Source: a virus. From it: a stretch of DNA of 64,000 nucleotides. This document shows, one piece after another, positions 51,625 to 61,148 of the stretch. A program made the position numbers and the translations under genes. Below the pieces are notes generated by a model, which made no database searches, was not told the origin of the DNA, and saw only the letters and a list, made by a program, of their open reading frames with translations. The stretch covers positions 1 to 64,000 of IMG/VR virus record IMGVR_UViG_3300001683_000022; one strand, 5' to 3'. Each line of letters starts with the position of its first letter. The stretch's first letter is position 1.

Positions 51625-51640
51625 TGGTGGTTTAGGTAAG

Positions 51641-51856
51641 TTAAAGTTTAATTAGCTCATCCAGGTCGGATTGGAGCTTTTTAAGCTCTGCGCTATTCTC
51701 TAGCTTGTATGTGAGTAGCGTATGTTCACTGGCCTGTATACCTACTTCGGTATAGTTTTCAGCCATGGTAAGAGTGCCAAGGACTACAGTAGAAGACTTA
51801 GTGACTACAGCATCAGCAGTATCTAGTACGTTAGCAATGAATTTAAAAGGATTCAT
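51641..51856 (-). CDS. First early protein of the minus-strand block (hypothetical)
   Basis: The 71-residue product is helical (NPFKFIANVLDTADAVV, then an amphipathic ENSAELKKLQSDLDEL end). It is the outermost minus-strand gene before the switch to plus-strand late genes. The leader has a TGGAGAATC ribosome site. Function unknown. Confidence 0.6.
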   Translation of the reverse strand: MNPFKFIANVLDTADAVVTKSSTVVLGTLTMAENYTEVGIQASEHTLLTYKLENSAELKKLQSDLDELIKL

Positions 51857-51877
51857 GTTCGATTCTCCATTAGTATA

Positions 51878-51905
51878 GGGATTATTCCCATTACCTAAAG
51901 GGCTC
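51878..51905. repeat. Intergenic repeat element, copy 2
   Basis: The second copy of the element at 51038, starting GGGATTATTCCCATTACC and ending AAAGGGCTCT, 22 bases upstream of the 71-aa gene start. About 24 of the 27 aligned positions are shared. Confidence 0.55.
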
Positions 51906-52143
51906 TCAAGCTCTTAGGTTCTTCGATCTGTCTCTGTGTGTAGGTGGGGTATGTAAATGGAAACGGTAATCTGATTTCGGTAGGGGGGGTGGTCTTATCT
52001 TTTTGTGTAAACACATACAATACTGAACCCGTAGGTAAATTATAATTTTTACCCAGACCTAAAAGTATCCCAAAAAATATTATAAAATTTTACATAGGAA
52101 GTTTTGTATACTGCTTAAATCCTATTTACTCACAAAATTTATT
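51906..52143. promoter_or_regulatory. Divergent intergenic region between early and late blocks
   Basis: Non-coding DNA between the leftward early genes and the rightward late genes. It contains a perfect 12-bp palindrome TGTGTAAACACA (52004-52015), a G-run near 51982, and AT-rich DNA with sigma70-like -10 hexamers (TACAAT about 52016, TATACT about 52109). Promoters for both directions would be expected here, but I cannot assign them securely. Confidence 0.45.
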
Positions 52144-52788
52144 ATGGAATCTTTATATAAAAAAATACCTACCAATATGCGGTTATTCGGAGAGTTTGTG
52201 GGTGGAAATACCAGTCCTATCACCCGAGATGATTTCACCTCCGAAGAGATTAACGAAATTAGGAATAGGGTATATGCAGCTAAGGAACGTAACTCTATTA
52301 GGGAAGAGGAACTGAAAGCTGAAATGGTAAGTATGGAGGAAGATGTTAAAAAGAACGGGCCTGATGGTTTCTATGGATGGGAGAATGGTAAGTATAAGAC
52401 CTCTGAAGAATATCTTGAAAAACTCTCAAAGAAATTAGCCTCTTTCGAGAACACAAGAGGCAAAACCTCTGTTAGTTATAATAGGGATGACTCAGGTACA
52501 CCAACACAAGACGCAGGTATCTTCGGTGCTTTCGGTGCTAGTATGAAATCCCCCGCTTATAATATAGAAACTTCTTTAGGGCGATTTAATGCTTACGATA
52601 CTTCCAAAGGTATAAGAATTAAGGATACATATAATTGGTCAAAGCCTGGGAAGCCAGTAAGTGTTAAAGATTTTCTTTACTATGGTGCACAGAATATAGG
52701 TTCACCGGAGAAATTAGGTAATCTTGTTGCCAGAACCTTTTTCAGGGGAAAGGAAAGGGATATTGATTTTGAAATAAAGGGAAAATAG
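52144..52788 (+). CDS. Hypothetical late protein
   Basis: The 214-residue product is charged and helical in the first half. It ends in a segment ETSLGRFNAYDTSKGIRIKD followed by TYNW, a pattern that I have seen in phage late proteins of unknown role. It is the first plus-strand gene after the early block. No clear ribosome site precedes the ATG. Confidence 0.65.
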   Translation: MESLYKKIPTNMRLFGEFVGGNTSPITRDDFTSEEINEIRNRVYAAKERNSIREEELKAEMVSMEEDVKKNGPDGFYGWENGKYKTSEEYLEKLSKKLASFENTRGKTSVSYNRDDSGTPTQDAGIFGAFGASMKSPAYNIETSLGRFNAYDTSKGIRIKDTYNWSKPGKPVSVKDFLYYGAQNIGSPEKLGNLVARTFFRGKERDIDFEIKGK

Positions 52789-52834
52789 GGTATTTAAGAA
52801 AATACTATAGTTTAACTAAACCCCTAAAGCGGTA

Positions 52835-52844
52835 TACTATCTCT
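52835..52844 (-). promoter_or_regulatory. Repeated 10-mer AGAGATAGTA (copy 4)
   Basis: The 10-mer also occurs between two plus-strand late genes, again in minus orientation. If it is a promoter it would read leftward, antisense to the 214-aa gene and into the early block. This copy has no terminator beside it. Confidence 0.4.
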
Positions 52845-52888
52845 TCAATGTGGGTGTTTTAATTGCTTTCTATCCCCACTTACCTCTA

Positions 52889-52919
52889 GGTAAACCGATA
52901 GCGTAGCGGTAGGTTTACC
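52889..52919. other. 8-bp inverted repeat before the terminase operon
   Basis: GGTAAACC (52889-52896) is perfectly repeated in inverted form as GGTTTACC (52912-52919) around a 15-base loop, 20 bases upstream of the 90-aa gene. There is no T run. It could be an operator or an RNA leader structure. Confidence 0.45.
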
Positions 52920-52938
52920 GGCTTAATGTAGGAAATGT

Positions 52939-53211
52939 ATGCATCTTATAGTGTTATGTAGTGATTACCCTAATAGACCTCAATATGTTAGAAACTTTAG
53001 TTTATCTGTACCTGTCCATAGCTTTAAATTTATGGATCAATCTCCTAAGAGTATTGTAGTTAAGTTAGATAAAGGGGGAGCTAGTGAAGAAGTTACTGTT
53101 AGTAATTTGAGGAAATGTTTTAGTGAAGTAGATGATAAGTACGTGGTTAAGTATGCCAGTGAAAAAGTAAGAAATATGGTTGATAATTTATTAGAGAGGC
53201 ATATCGTATGA
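52939..53211 (+). CDS. Small hypothetical protein before terminase genes
   Basis: The 90-residue product is a mixed alpha/beta protein (MHLIVLCSDYPNRPQYVRNF...). Its stop overlaps the next ATG by 4 bp (ATGA), so it belongs to the packaging operon. No motif recognised. Confidence 0.6.
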   Translation: MHLIVLCSDYPNRPQYVRNFSLSVPVHSFKFMDQSPKSIVVKLDKGGASEEVTVSNLRKCFSEVDDKYVVKYASEKVRNMVDNLLERHIV

Positions 53212-53903
53212 GTGAGTTAATGGATATTGCTGTATTTAAGAAAGTGCTGCCTAAAGGTTGTAGGGCTGCATTGACTGATACCATGGTTAATAATATTAAT
53301 AATGTGATGGGGGATGTTGGCCTGTCCCAGAATTATAGAGATAATCTTATTAGTTATACGTCTGTGATGAATGACGGTAAATATAAGATACAAGGCTATA
53401 TTGACGCTGTTAGGTACGTTAGTTTTAAATTACTCGGTTCAAGTAATGTAGATGCGTATACTAAAACTTTCCCCGATAGATATAGCAGACTGATTGCTAA
53501 TAGTACTAGTGCTAAGGATATTACCAGTTATGTAGCCGCTTATAATAAAACTAAGCTGGTTCAAGGGGTGTTTGCCCAAACATTGACTCCTAGTCATGTA
53601 TTAAATGCCGATCTGTATCAGAAAGCTATTAATGTTCAGGCATCGTTGATGATAGATAGCGATGTTAGTCCTAAGGTGAGGAGTGATGCGGCAAATAGTC
53701 TTTTGTTACATTTGAAGGCACCTGAGGCAGCAAAGATTGAGTTGGATATAAATATTAAACAGGATAAGACTATTGATGCTTTGAGAGCGTCCACTTTGGA
53801 GTTAGTTAAGCAGCAAAGGTCTATGTTGGAGGGGGGTAATTTAAATGCTAGGGAAATAGCACATAGTAATATTTTGATTGAAGATGGGGAGATTGTAGAC
53901 TAG
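53208..53903 (+). CDS. N4 gp69-like protein, candidate small terminase
   Basis: The 231-residue helical product lies directly before the large terminase, the place of N4 gp69. It has a basic middle region and a charged C-terminal coiled segment (IKQDKTIDALRASTLELVKQQ). A DNA-recognition role in packaging is inferred from position only. Confidence 0.7.
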   Translation: MSELMDIAVFKKVLPKGCRAALTDTMVNNINNVMGDVGLSQNYRDNLISYTSVMNDGKYKIQGYIDAVRYVSFKLLGSSNVDAYTKTFPDRYSRLIANSTSAKDITSYVAAYNKTKLVQGVFAQTLTPSHVLNADLYQKAINVQASLMIDSDVSPKVRSDAANSLLLHLKAPEAAKIELDINIKQDKTIDALRASTLELVKQQRSMLEGGNLNAREIAHSNILIEDGEIVD

Positions 53904-53967
53904 AATGTTAAGATTTTGAACTTAATGTCTTAGGTAATTTTATAAATTCAACAAAGGTAAGAATATA

Positions 53968-55545
53968 ATGGAATCTACTGTAGAGGATTATTTAAACTCA
54001 GTATCTTACGATGACGACAGTTCTTATGTCCCTTCAGATTTTTCGTTAGAGTTTATTAATTTTATTAAATTAGTTAATGGGGCATCAGGGGAAGAGCATA
54101 AGTCCCCTGTTGTACATTACAATATGCTAGATAAGATTGGAGGTAAGCAACAGAACATAGTTAATATGTGTTCACGGGGCTTAGCAAAAACTACTCTCTT
54201 AGGCGAATACCTAATTTTGTATATTGCTGTTTATGGCTCGATACCTGGGTTTGGTAAGGTACCGCTTGGGGTATATGTATCTGATAGCATCGAGAACGGT
54301 GTTAAGAATATGCGAAAGAATTTAGAATATAGATGGCAGAATAGTGATTTTTTGCAATATTATATTCCTAATACAAGGTTTACAGATGTCAGGTGGGAGT
54401 TTATTAACCGTGACGGTGTAATGACTGTATTCAAAGGCTATGGGGCGAAAACAGGGGTGAGGGGAGCAAAAGAGATGGGTCAAAGACCATATCTTGCTAT
54501 CCTAGATGATTTAGTTAGTGATGAAGATGCAAGGTCTGCTACGGTTATTGCTTCTATTGAAGATACCGTATATAAAGCTATTGATTATGCGTTACACCCT
54601 ACAAGACGTAAGACTATTTGGAGCGGTACGCCATTTAATTCAAAAGACCCGTTGTATAAGGCTGTAGAATCAGGTGCATGGGCAGTTAATGTATATCCCG
54701 TATGTGAAGAATACCCATGCACTAAAGAAAATTTTAAAGGTGCTTGGGAAGATAGATTTACATATGAGTATGTTAAATCGCAACATGATAAGGCACTTAA
54801 GGCAGGTAAGATTGATACCTTTAATCAGGAGCTAATGCTCAGGATTATGTCTGATGAAGATAGGTTAGTACAAGATACCGATATTACTTGGTATAAAAGA
54901 AATACGGTTATTGATAATAGGGGGAAGTTTAATTTCTATATCACTACTGATTTTGCCACCAGTGAAAAAACTAGCTCAGATTACAGTGTTATTTCTGTAT
55001 GGGCATATAATAATGTAGGTTCATGGTTCTGGGTAGATGGTATTATTAAGAGACAGACTATGGATCATAATATAAATGATTTGTTTAGATTGGCTCAAGA
55101 ATATAACCCACAGGGAGTGGGTATAGAGGTATCGGGACAACAGGGGGGATTTATTCAATGGATTCAGAATGAAATGTTGTCTAGAAATATTTATTTTACT
55201 TTAACGAGTGATGTTAATTCAGGTAAGCCAGGTATACGACCCAATACAAACAAACTTGTTAGATTTAACATTATGGTTCCCTTATTTAAGTTAAATAAAA
55301 TATATTTACCTAAAGAAAGGAAAGAATCCTTTGAGATGCAGGAAGCTCTTAATGAATTAAAATTAGTTAGTTTATCTGGTATGAAATCTAAACACGATGA
55401 TTGGTTAGATACTGTTAGTATGCTTGCTTCTATGAATCCTTGGAAACCTTCAGAAGAAACAACTATGGTAAAAGGTTCTAATGGAATATGGGAAGATGGC
55501 GAAGACGAAGATGAAGTTAGAAATTTAGCTTCTTACATTGTATAA
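53968..55545 (+). CDS. Terminase large subunit (N4 gp68-like)
   Basis: The 525-residue product packages DNA into proheads. The ATPase has Walker A with Lys74 (SRGLAKTT) and Walker B ILDD with Asp180-Asp181. The RNase-H-like nuclease has Asp328 (YITTDFA), Glu in GIEVSG and a final Asp in KHDDWLDTV. Length is normal. It is complete and follows the gp69-like gene. Confidence 0.95.
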   Translation: MESTVEDYLNSVSYDDDSSYVPSDFSLEFINFIKLVNGASGEEHKSPVVHYNMLDKIGGKQQNIVNMCSRGLAKTTLLGEYLILYIAVYGSIPGFGKVPLGVYVSDSIENGVKNMRKNLEYRWQNSDFLQYYIPNTRFTDVRWEFINRDGVMTVFKGYGAKTGVRGAKEMGQRPYLAILDDLVSDEDARSATVIASIEDTVYKAIDYALHPTRRKTIWSGTPFNSKDPLYKAVESGAWAVNVYPVCEEYPCTKENFKGAWEDRFTYEYVKSQHDKALKAGKIDTFNQELMLRIMSDEDRLVQDTDITWYKRNTVIDNRGKFNFYITTDFATSEKTSSDYSVISVWAYNNVGSWFWVDGIIKRQTMDHNINDLFRLAQEYNPQGVGIEVSGQQGGFIQWIQNEMLSRNIYFTLTSDVNSGKPGIRPNTNKLVRFNIMVPLFKLNKIYLPKERKESFEMQEALNELKLVSLSGMKSKHDDWLDTVSMLASMNPWKPSEETTMVKGSNGIWEDGEDEDEVRNLASYIV

Positions 55546-55553
55546 GAGGAAGT

Positions 55554-58500
55554 ATGGCTGAAGATATTGAAAAACTTAGAATAGCACTAGAGAAACTTAA
55601 AATAAGCATCCACTATTTGGATGTTTTAATGGCTAATGATGTTATTCAAGATAATGATATTGATAAGCTGCAGTTACAAGTAGCGGAATTTCTTTTAGAT
55701 GTTGAAGTACTTGGATCAAGATTAGATGTAAAAGAAACCGAAAACTCTGAGATATCCGTAAGCTTAGGAAATTTAGAGGCAGGGTTAACAGATTTAAGTA
55801 CTCAGTATGTTAATTCTCTTGCGTCTATTACCCATAACCAAGAAACCTTTGTTGATGATTTAGAAGCATCTGCTTCTTCAGTTACAGAAGTAAGAGCTTT
55901 ATTGGCAGATGAGACAGGTAGGATAGATGGTCAAGCTATATTAGTTAACGATCTCTCTACTAAAGTTATAAGGACTGCAGCAGGTGTAACTGCCAATGCA
56001 TTAGCATCTACAGCATTATCTGCAGAAGTAGATAATGTATCTGCTAGTTTGGTGAATACTCAAGAGGTAGTGGCTTCAAATACTTTAGCTACCTCAGAAA
56101 GCATTACAGCACTAGAGTCAGGTATTGTAGGGTTAAATGGATTTTATGCTGCAAATTCCACTGCACTTATGGAATTAGGTACACGTACCGAAGATACTGA
56201 GGATGGTCTTGTAGCTTCTGCTGAAGGTCTTACAGAATTATCAGCTACAGTGGGTGATAATACTTCTAATCTCGCTGAAGAGATTAGTGTACGGGCTGGT
56301 GAAACAAGTGCGATAGCTGCATCATTAGATCTTTTAAATATTAATGTAGGAGCTCTTTCAGCATCTTTTATAGATGAAGTAGAATTACGTGCAGATGGTG
56401 ACATTGTAACCGCCTCTAGTATTACTTCTTTGACTACTACTTCGGGTATAAATTCAGCTACCATATCTACTGTGACTGAATCTGTTAATGGGCTATCTGC
56501 TAGTTATGGGGTAACTATTGATGTTGGTGGGAATATCTCTGGCTTCGGACTATTAGCCAAATCACCTAACTATACTCCTCCTACTGTTCTTCTGGATTCC
56601 AATGGGGATCCTATTTTAGATTCCGAAGGGAATGAAATTCCTGAAGATCCAACTATACCTGCTGTAGGTGAGGGATTAAGTAAGTTTTGGGTAAGAGCAG
56701 ATACCTTCTCAATTATTAATCCATTAAACGATTCTGTGCATCCTCCCTTTGAAGTGAAGGGTGGGGATGTATTTATTAGGGATGCATATATAGAAGACGC
56801 TTCAATTACTAATGCTAAGATTGGTAATTATATTGAAAGTGGTAACTGGGATGATATTTTTAAGCAGGGATGGCACATAAATAAAACCGGTGCAGCTTAT
56901 TTTAATGAGCTTACTGTTACAGATACTGCTGGAAATACAATCTTGTCTAGCGGTACAGGCATTTCCTCTGATTTTGCAACCAGAAATGTATTTAAAGGGT
57001 ATTGGGTCACTGGAACTGCTTATAAAGTTGGGGATATTGTGCTCGGTGCATTAGGTTATGGGTGGAGTTGTATGAACGCACATACCTCTAGTACGGTTTT
57101 TACTGTACCCGTATATCCTATTGATTATAATAGTAACTGGACTCTTTATGCAGTTAAGGGTGTTGATGCCATTACCACTATTTTAGGTAATGAAACACAT
57201 ACATTTTCTGCTGGAGTTGACGGTACTGTAGGGTCTTATACTGGATCAGGCACAACGCTTAGAGTTTTTGATGGTGCTAGGGAGATAATATATGATGAGA
57301 CGGGTACAGATAATGGTACTTGGAAAGTTACTACTGCAGCCACCAACATTACTTTAGGTACATTAACTGACTCAGGGGATCATTTAACTATTGGCGATCA
57401 TAGTGCAGTGGCTGCTAGTACAGATGTATCCTCTATTATTTATACAATTACAGGTAAGAGATTTGATGGATCAGCTTTAAGTATTACAACGCAACAATCT
57501 TTTTCTAAGAGTAAAGCAGGTATTAATGGCGATAGTTACACTGGTACCGTTGAGCATTATAAATTAACTAATAGCACTAATGCTCCAACTATTGAGTCTG
57601 GTTCATGGCTAACAAGCCCACAGAATCCAACGTCCACTAACCAATATTTATGGAACTATAATGCAAATACTAGAACCATAGGTGCCGACATCAATAGTCC
57701 TGTGAGTTTAATCACACAGTATGTTGAAGATGGTCGAGGAATATCCTCTATAGGAGAGGTATACGCTAAAAGTAATTCAGATACTATTGCTCCTACAACT
57801 TGGGATGATACTATTACAGCCACTCTTCCTTTAAGTGATACATCGCCCTACTTGTGGAACAAAACCACTATTACCTATAGTGATGCTACTACAACCAGTA
57901 CCTCTACTATTATAGCAATTAAAGGTATTGATGCAGACGCACTAACTGTAAGTACTAGCACAGTTGCTGGTGTAACCACATTAACATTCAGTGATGGTAC
58001 CACTACAACTATTGATGACGGTACGTCTTCTGGTGTTAAAATCATATACGCAACTGATGCCTCTGGCACCGATGCATCGTTTACTCAAGGTACTAGAAGA
58101 TATGCTAATTACTATGAGTGGACAGGTAACGCACCTACAGATGTACCTACTCCTACTCCACCACTTACTTATACCTTATTCATTGGTGAGGATGGTGACC
58201 ACTCTGGTGTGTTACCTGTGTACGCTGATGATGCAGCTGGAACTAATGCTTCTTTTAGTAAAAGAAGCAGAAATAAAGATTACGTTAACTTCTATGAGTG
58301 GACAGAGACTGCCCCAATAACTATGTCTGATATTCCTGCAAACTTAACATATGTTAAGTTCGTAGGGTCAACTGCTCGCGGCCCAGGCTTTGACGCTGTA
58401 CCTGCATACAGTAACGCTGATTATAGTTCAGTCACTTACGATGAATCAGAAGCAGCCTTAGTGCTACAGTCTGACACAGACACCGCCACAGGTATGGCTT

Positions 58501-59420
58501 ACCCAGCATTTAATGTAGAAGCGGGCAATGTTGTTAAGTTCTCTGTAACTTATAAATCGTCATCTGCTGCTAGCACTGGGCTTTATGTCAGGGTATATGA
58601 GTATGATAGTGATTTGCCATCTGGTAAGTTAGCGATTTCTAATTCAGCTACAAACTCGGTTGTTCAAGAGGATACGAGGAATGGGACTATTTCTCCCACC
58701 AAGGAGAATAAGGCAGTAACTACTTCATACCAGACTCAAAATTTCACCTATACACCCACTAGCAGTGCTAAATGGGCTAGTGTTGTGATATTGAACTGGA
58801 GTGGGATGGGGAATAACTCTCTCTTTGTTAAAGCAGTTAAGGGGGATATGATTGGTTCGGCTGGGGCTCAGGGGCCAGCAGTGGTTGTAACATCTAGCAG
58901 ACAAACTAGTTTTACATCTACAGATACCGCCTTAGATAGTGGGCAGAGTGCTATCACTTTTACGGCAACAGTTAGTGGAGTATCCTCTCCCACTTATGTG
59001 TGGTCGCAAGTAGGATGCCAGACAGCTCCCAGAGTCTCTACATCGAATACCTACATAGTAACAGCGGCACAATTTGGAACTGCTGAATCGGTTAAGATTA
59101 AATGTACCGTAAGTGGGGCATATACAGATGATGTAACTATTGTAAGGTTGGATTCTTCAACCGCTGCTGCTAATGCAACTGTAGGTGCTACATTTGGTAC
59201 TAATATTGGTGGACAAATTACTAGTGGTACTGCATCTACTTATATAGCCGATGCTGCAATAGGCTCGGCTCAAGTAGGGAGTATTAAACTTGTTGGGAAT
59301 TCTAATTTCTCAGTAAAATCGAGTGTAGCAGGACAACGTATAGAGATGGATGGAGATTCAATAAAAGTTTATGATGCGAGTGGAACTGTAAGAGTTAAAA
59401 TGGGGAACCTAAATGCGTAA
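55554..59420 (+). CDS. Tail tip/central fibre protein, lambda J-like C-terminus
   Basis: The 1288-residue protein starts with helical segments, then a long Ser/Thr/Ala-rich region of repeating short strands (residues 60-310). Residues about 320-470 have the gpJ/DUF1983 pattern (YGVTIDVGGNISGFGL, FWVRADTFSIINP, VKGGDVFIRDAYIEDASITNAKI, GWHINKTGAAYFNEL). Fibronectin/Ig-like repeats follow (YLWN and STIIAIKGIDAD units), and it ends with GQRIEMDGDSIKVYDASG. Such J-like fibres are typical of siphoviruses, so its presence beside a podoviral terminase is notable. Confidence 0.8.
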   Translation: MAEDIEKLRIALEKLKISIHYLDVLMANDVIQDNDIDKLQLQVAEFLLDVEVLGSRLDVKETENSEISVSLGNLEAGLTDLSTQYVNSLASITHNQETFVDDLEASASSVTEVRALLADETGRIDGQAILVNDLSTKVIRTAAGVTANALASTALSAEVDNVSASLVNTQEVVASNTLATSESITALESGIVGLNGFYAANSTALMELGTRTEDTEDGLVASAEGLTELSATVGDNTSNLAEEISVRAGETSAIAASLDLLNINVGALSASFIDEVELRADGDIVTASSITSLTTTSGINSATISTVTESVNGLSASYGVTIDVGGNISGFGLLAKSPNYTPPTVLLDSNGDPILDSEGNEIPEDPTIPAVGEGLSKFWVRADTFSIINPLNDSVHPPFEVKGGDVFIRDAYIEDASITNAKIGNYIESGNWDDIFKQGWHINKTGAAYFNELTVTDTAGNTILSSGTGISSDFATRNVFKGYWVTGTAYKVGDIVLGALGYGWSCMNAHTSSTVFTVPVYPIDYNSNWTLYAVKGVDAITTILGNETHTFSAGVDGTVGSYTGSGTTLRVFDGAREIIYDETGTDNGTWKVTTAATNITLGTLTDSGDHLTIGDHSAVAASTDVSSIIYTITGKRFDGSALSITTQQSFSKSKAGINGDSYTGTVEHYKLTNSTNAPTIESGSWLTSPQNPTSTNQYLWNYNANTRTIGADINSPVSLITQYVEDGRGISSIGEVYAKSNSDTIAPTTWDDTITATLPLSDTSPYLWNKTTITYSDATTTSTSTIIAIKGIDADALTVSTSTVAGVTTLTFSDGTTTTIDDGTSSGVKIIYATDASGTDASFTQGTRRYANYYEWTGNAPTDVPTPTPPLTYTLFIGEDGDHSGVLPVYADDAAGTNASFSKRSRNKDYVNFYEWTETAPITMSDIPANLTYVKFVGSTARGPGFDAVPAYSNADYSSVTYDESEAALVLQSDTDTATGMAYPAFNVEAGNVVKFSVTYKSSSAASTGLYVRVYEYDSDLPSGKLAISNSATNSVVQEDTRNGTISPTKENKAVTTSYQTQNFTYTPTSSAKWASVVILNWSGMGNNSLFVKAVKGDMIGSAGAQGPAVVVTSSRQTSFTSTDTALDSGQSAITFTATVSGVSSPTYVWSQVGCQTAPRVSTSNTYIVTAAQFGTAESVKIKCTVSGAYTDDVTIVRLDSSTAAANATVGATFGTNIGGQITSGTASTYIADAAIGSAQVGSIKLVGNSNFSVKSSVAGQRIEMDGDSIKVYDASGTVRVKMGNLNA

Positions 59421-59438
59421 GCTAGTAGGAATAGTATA

Positions 59439-59720
59439 ATGCCATATGGTTTACAAGTACGGAACTCTGGTGGAGATATAATATTAGATACTACTTATAG
59501 GATCACAAGGGTTCACGCCACTATAACGCATCAGCTATTACTGTCGCCAGGTTTCTTTTATATCCCTGTCCCTGGCATGAGGCTGGATGGTACGTGGGCT
59601 GTCTCCACAAGTAATAATTTCCTTGAACTGGTACCTGAAACTAACAGAATTAGGGGATATTATATGTTATATGGTGGAACAGTTATACGAGCGACCAAAA
59701 TTCAAATTCTTAGGTATTAA
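59439..59720 (+). CDS. Small tail-tip associated protein
   Basis: The 93-residue protein starts MPYGLQVRNSGGDIILDTTY, a signature start of small proteins encoded right after J-like tail fibres. It is strand-rich and likely forms or decorates the fibre tip with the next two proteins. Confidence 0.7.
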   Translation: MPYGLQVRNSGGDIILDTTYRITRVHATITHQLLLSPGFFYIPVPGMRLDGTWAVSTSNNFLELVPETNRIRGYYMLYGGTVIRATKIQILRY

Positions 59721-59754
59721 AATTAGGTACAGATTAAACCTTTAGGAGGATAAC

Positions 59755-60501
59755 ATGAGCTTTGGATTTTCAAGTAAAAATAATAATGGTATTACCCAGA
59801 TAGATCAAAACTTTCGTAACTATAGTCTTTTTTCTCTCTCTACAATCAATTTAGGAGGATATGTAGAAGTACCTCACGATCAAGATTATCTTATGTTCTT
59901 TAGACCATTGACAATAATCCCAGGCAACAAATTATGGTTCTCTCATAACGGCTGGGTTAATAAGCATTATGATCCATGGAAAAGGCATGCTAATGGTACT
60001 CATTGGGCTGATGAACCTGAGTGGACGTATTACGGGGGTATATACGGATCATACGGGGGTGAAAACAAACGGGCTTATGGTGTACCATTAGAAGTAGCGG
60101 TTTTCAGTCCTGTAGCGATGGGGCCACAAAATAATTACGGGTTAGAGGTTTTTAATAGTTCAGGAGAGGTGGTATTTTCGTCTAATAATACATATGCTAA
60201 CATCGTTGCGGCAGGTATGCATTATGGTGCTCACCACGTTACTGTACCAACGCAACCCGATCTTTTTATGTCCGCAACTGTACACGAAGATAGGAATTTA
60301 TATGTTTATGCGGGTGGTTTATACCCTGACTATGAAGACTATGACGGGGAATTAGCTCTAGGTGTGAGATTTCTTTCTGCAACCTCATTTCAGTGGGGCA
60401 GTCATAGTGTATTTGGGCAGTTTTACTCCGACCCAGAAGACCCCATGGGGGATATTAGGTCTTATGCTCAAGATAAATTACAAATGGTAGGAGAGTTTTA
60501 G
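59755..60501 (+). CDS. Tail-tip protein (DUF6453-like)
   Basis: The 248-residue product starts MSFGFSSKNNNGITQIDQNF and is Gly/Tyr/aromatic-rich throughout, like DUF6453-type tip proteins and paralogous to the start of its upstream neighbour. A very strong ribosome site (TTTAGGAGGATAAC) precedes the ATG. Role in receptor contact is inferred. Confidence 0.7.
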   Translation: MSFGFSSKNNNGITQIDQNFRNYSLFSLSTINLGGYVEVPHDQDYLMFFRPLTIIPGNKLWFSHNGWVNKHYDPWKRHANGTHWADEPEWTYYGGIYGSYGGENKRAYGVPLEVAVFSPVAMGPQNNYGLEVFNSSGEVVFSSNNTYANIVAAGMHYGAHHVTVPTQPDLFMSATVHEDRNLYVYAGGLYPDYEDYDGELALGVRFLSATSFQWGSHSVFGQFYSDPEDPMGDIRSYAQDKLQMVGEF

Positions 60502-61091
60502 TGGGTGTTGTAGGGAATCAGGTAGGATATTTCGATCAAGATGGAAATTGTATTTCTTTAATGACGGTAAATGCTGCAATTGTAGAAGGTATAGGGGAGT
60601 TGGGGTTCTATGGGAAGAATATAGTCAGTGATCTGTCTCCTCTAGATATTCTTAACACAGTGTATCTAACGGAAGATAAGCAATTAGCTTATAGGTCTAA
60701 GAGACCTTCTGAGAATCATCATTATGTAGACGGTGTCTGGGTTATTGACATAATCCCCTTCCGAAAATCTGAGTACAATATACTTAAGGTAAATCTTTAC
60801 CGTTATATAGTAAAAGACTCTCATATGCCGATGTGGAAACAGGTAAACCTGTTAGATATCTGGGCAGAGTTGAGCATCAAGAGTATAACCTCAGCTACAG
60901 GTCTTACTTTGGAGGAACAAGCTTCCTTAGACTATTCAGCGTCAGTTCGCAGCTGGAAAAACAATCTACTTTCAGAACGGGATCGTGTGAAGGGTGAGAT
61001 TGAAATTGCGGAGAGCGAGGCTGAGATAGTGAGTGCTATAGCGTCTTTCCATTATGTGGATATCCCAACCTCCAAAAGTTTGAATACTTAA
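60501..61091 (+). CDS. Fibre-associated protein, possible assembly chaperone
   Basis: The 196-residue product starts at a GTG that overlaps the previous stop by one base, with GGAGAG five bases upstream. Its C-terminal half is a helical segment containing MWKQVNLLDIWAEL, then TLEEQASLDY and a charged coiled coil. This resembles tail-fibre assembly proteins. The first part is strand-rich. Function is inferred. Confidence 0.65.
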   Translation: MGVVGNQVGYFDQDGNCISLMTVNAAIVEGIGELGFYGKNIVSDLSPLDILNTVYLTEDKQLAYRSKRPSENHHYVDGVWVIDIIPFRKSEYNILKVNLYRYIVKDSHMPMWKQVNLLDIWAELSIKSITSATGLTLEEQASLDYSASVRSWKNNLLSERDRVKGEIEIAESEAEIVSAIASFHYVDIPTSKSLNT

Positions 61092-61148
61092 AGACATATA
61101 TAGTTTCTATTGCAGCATTTCCCTAGTTAAGGTATAAGATTACAATAA

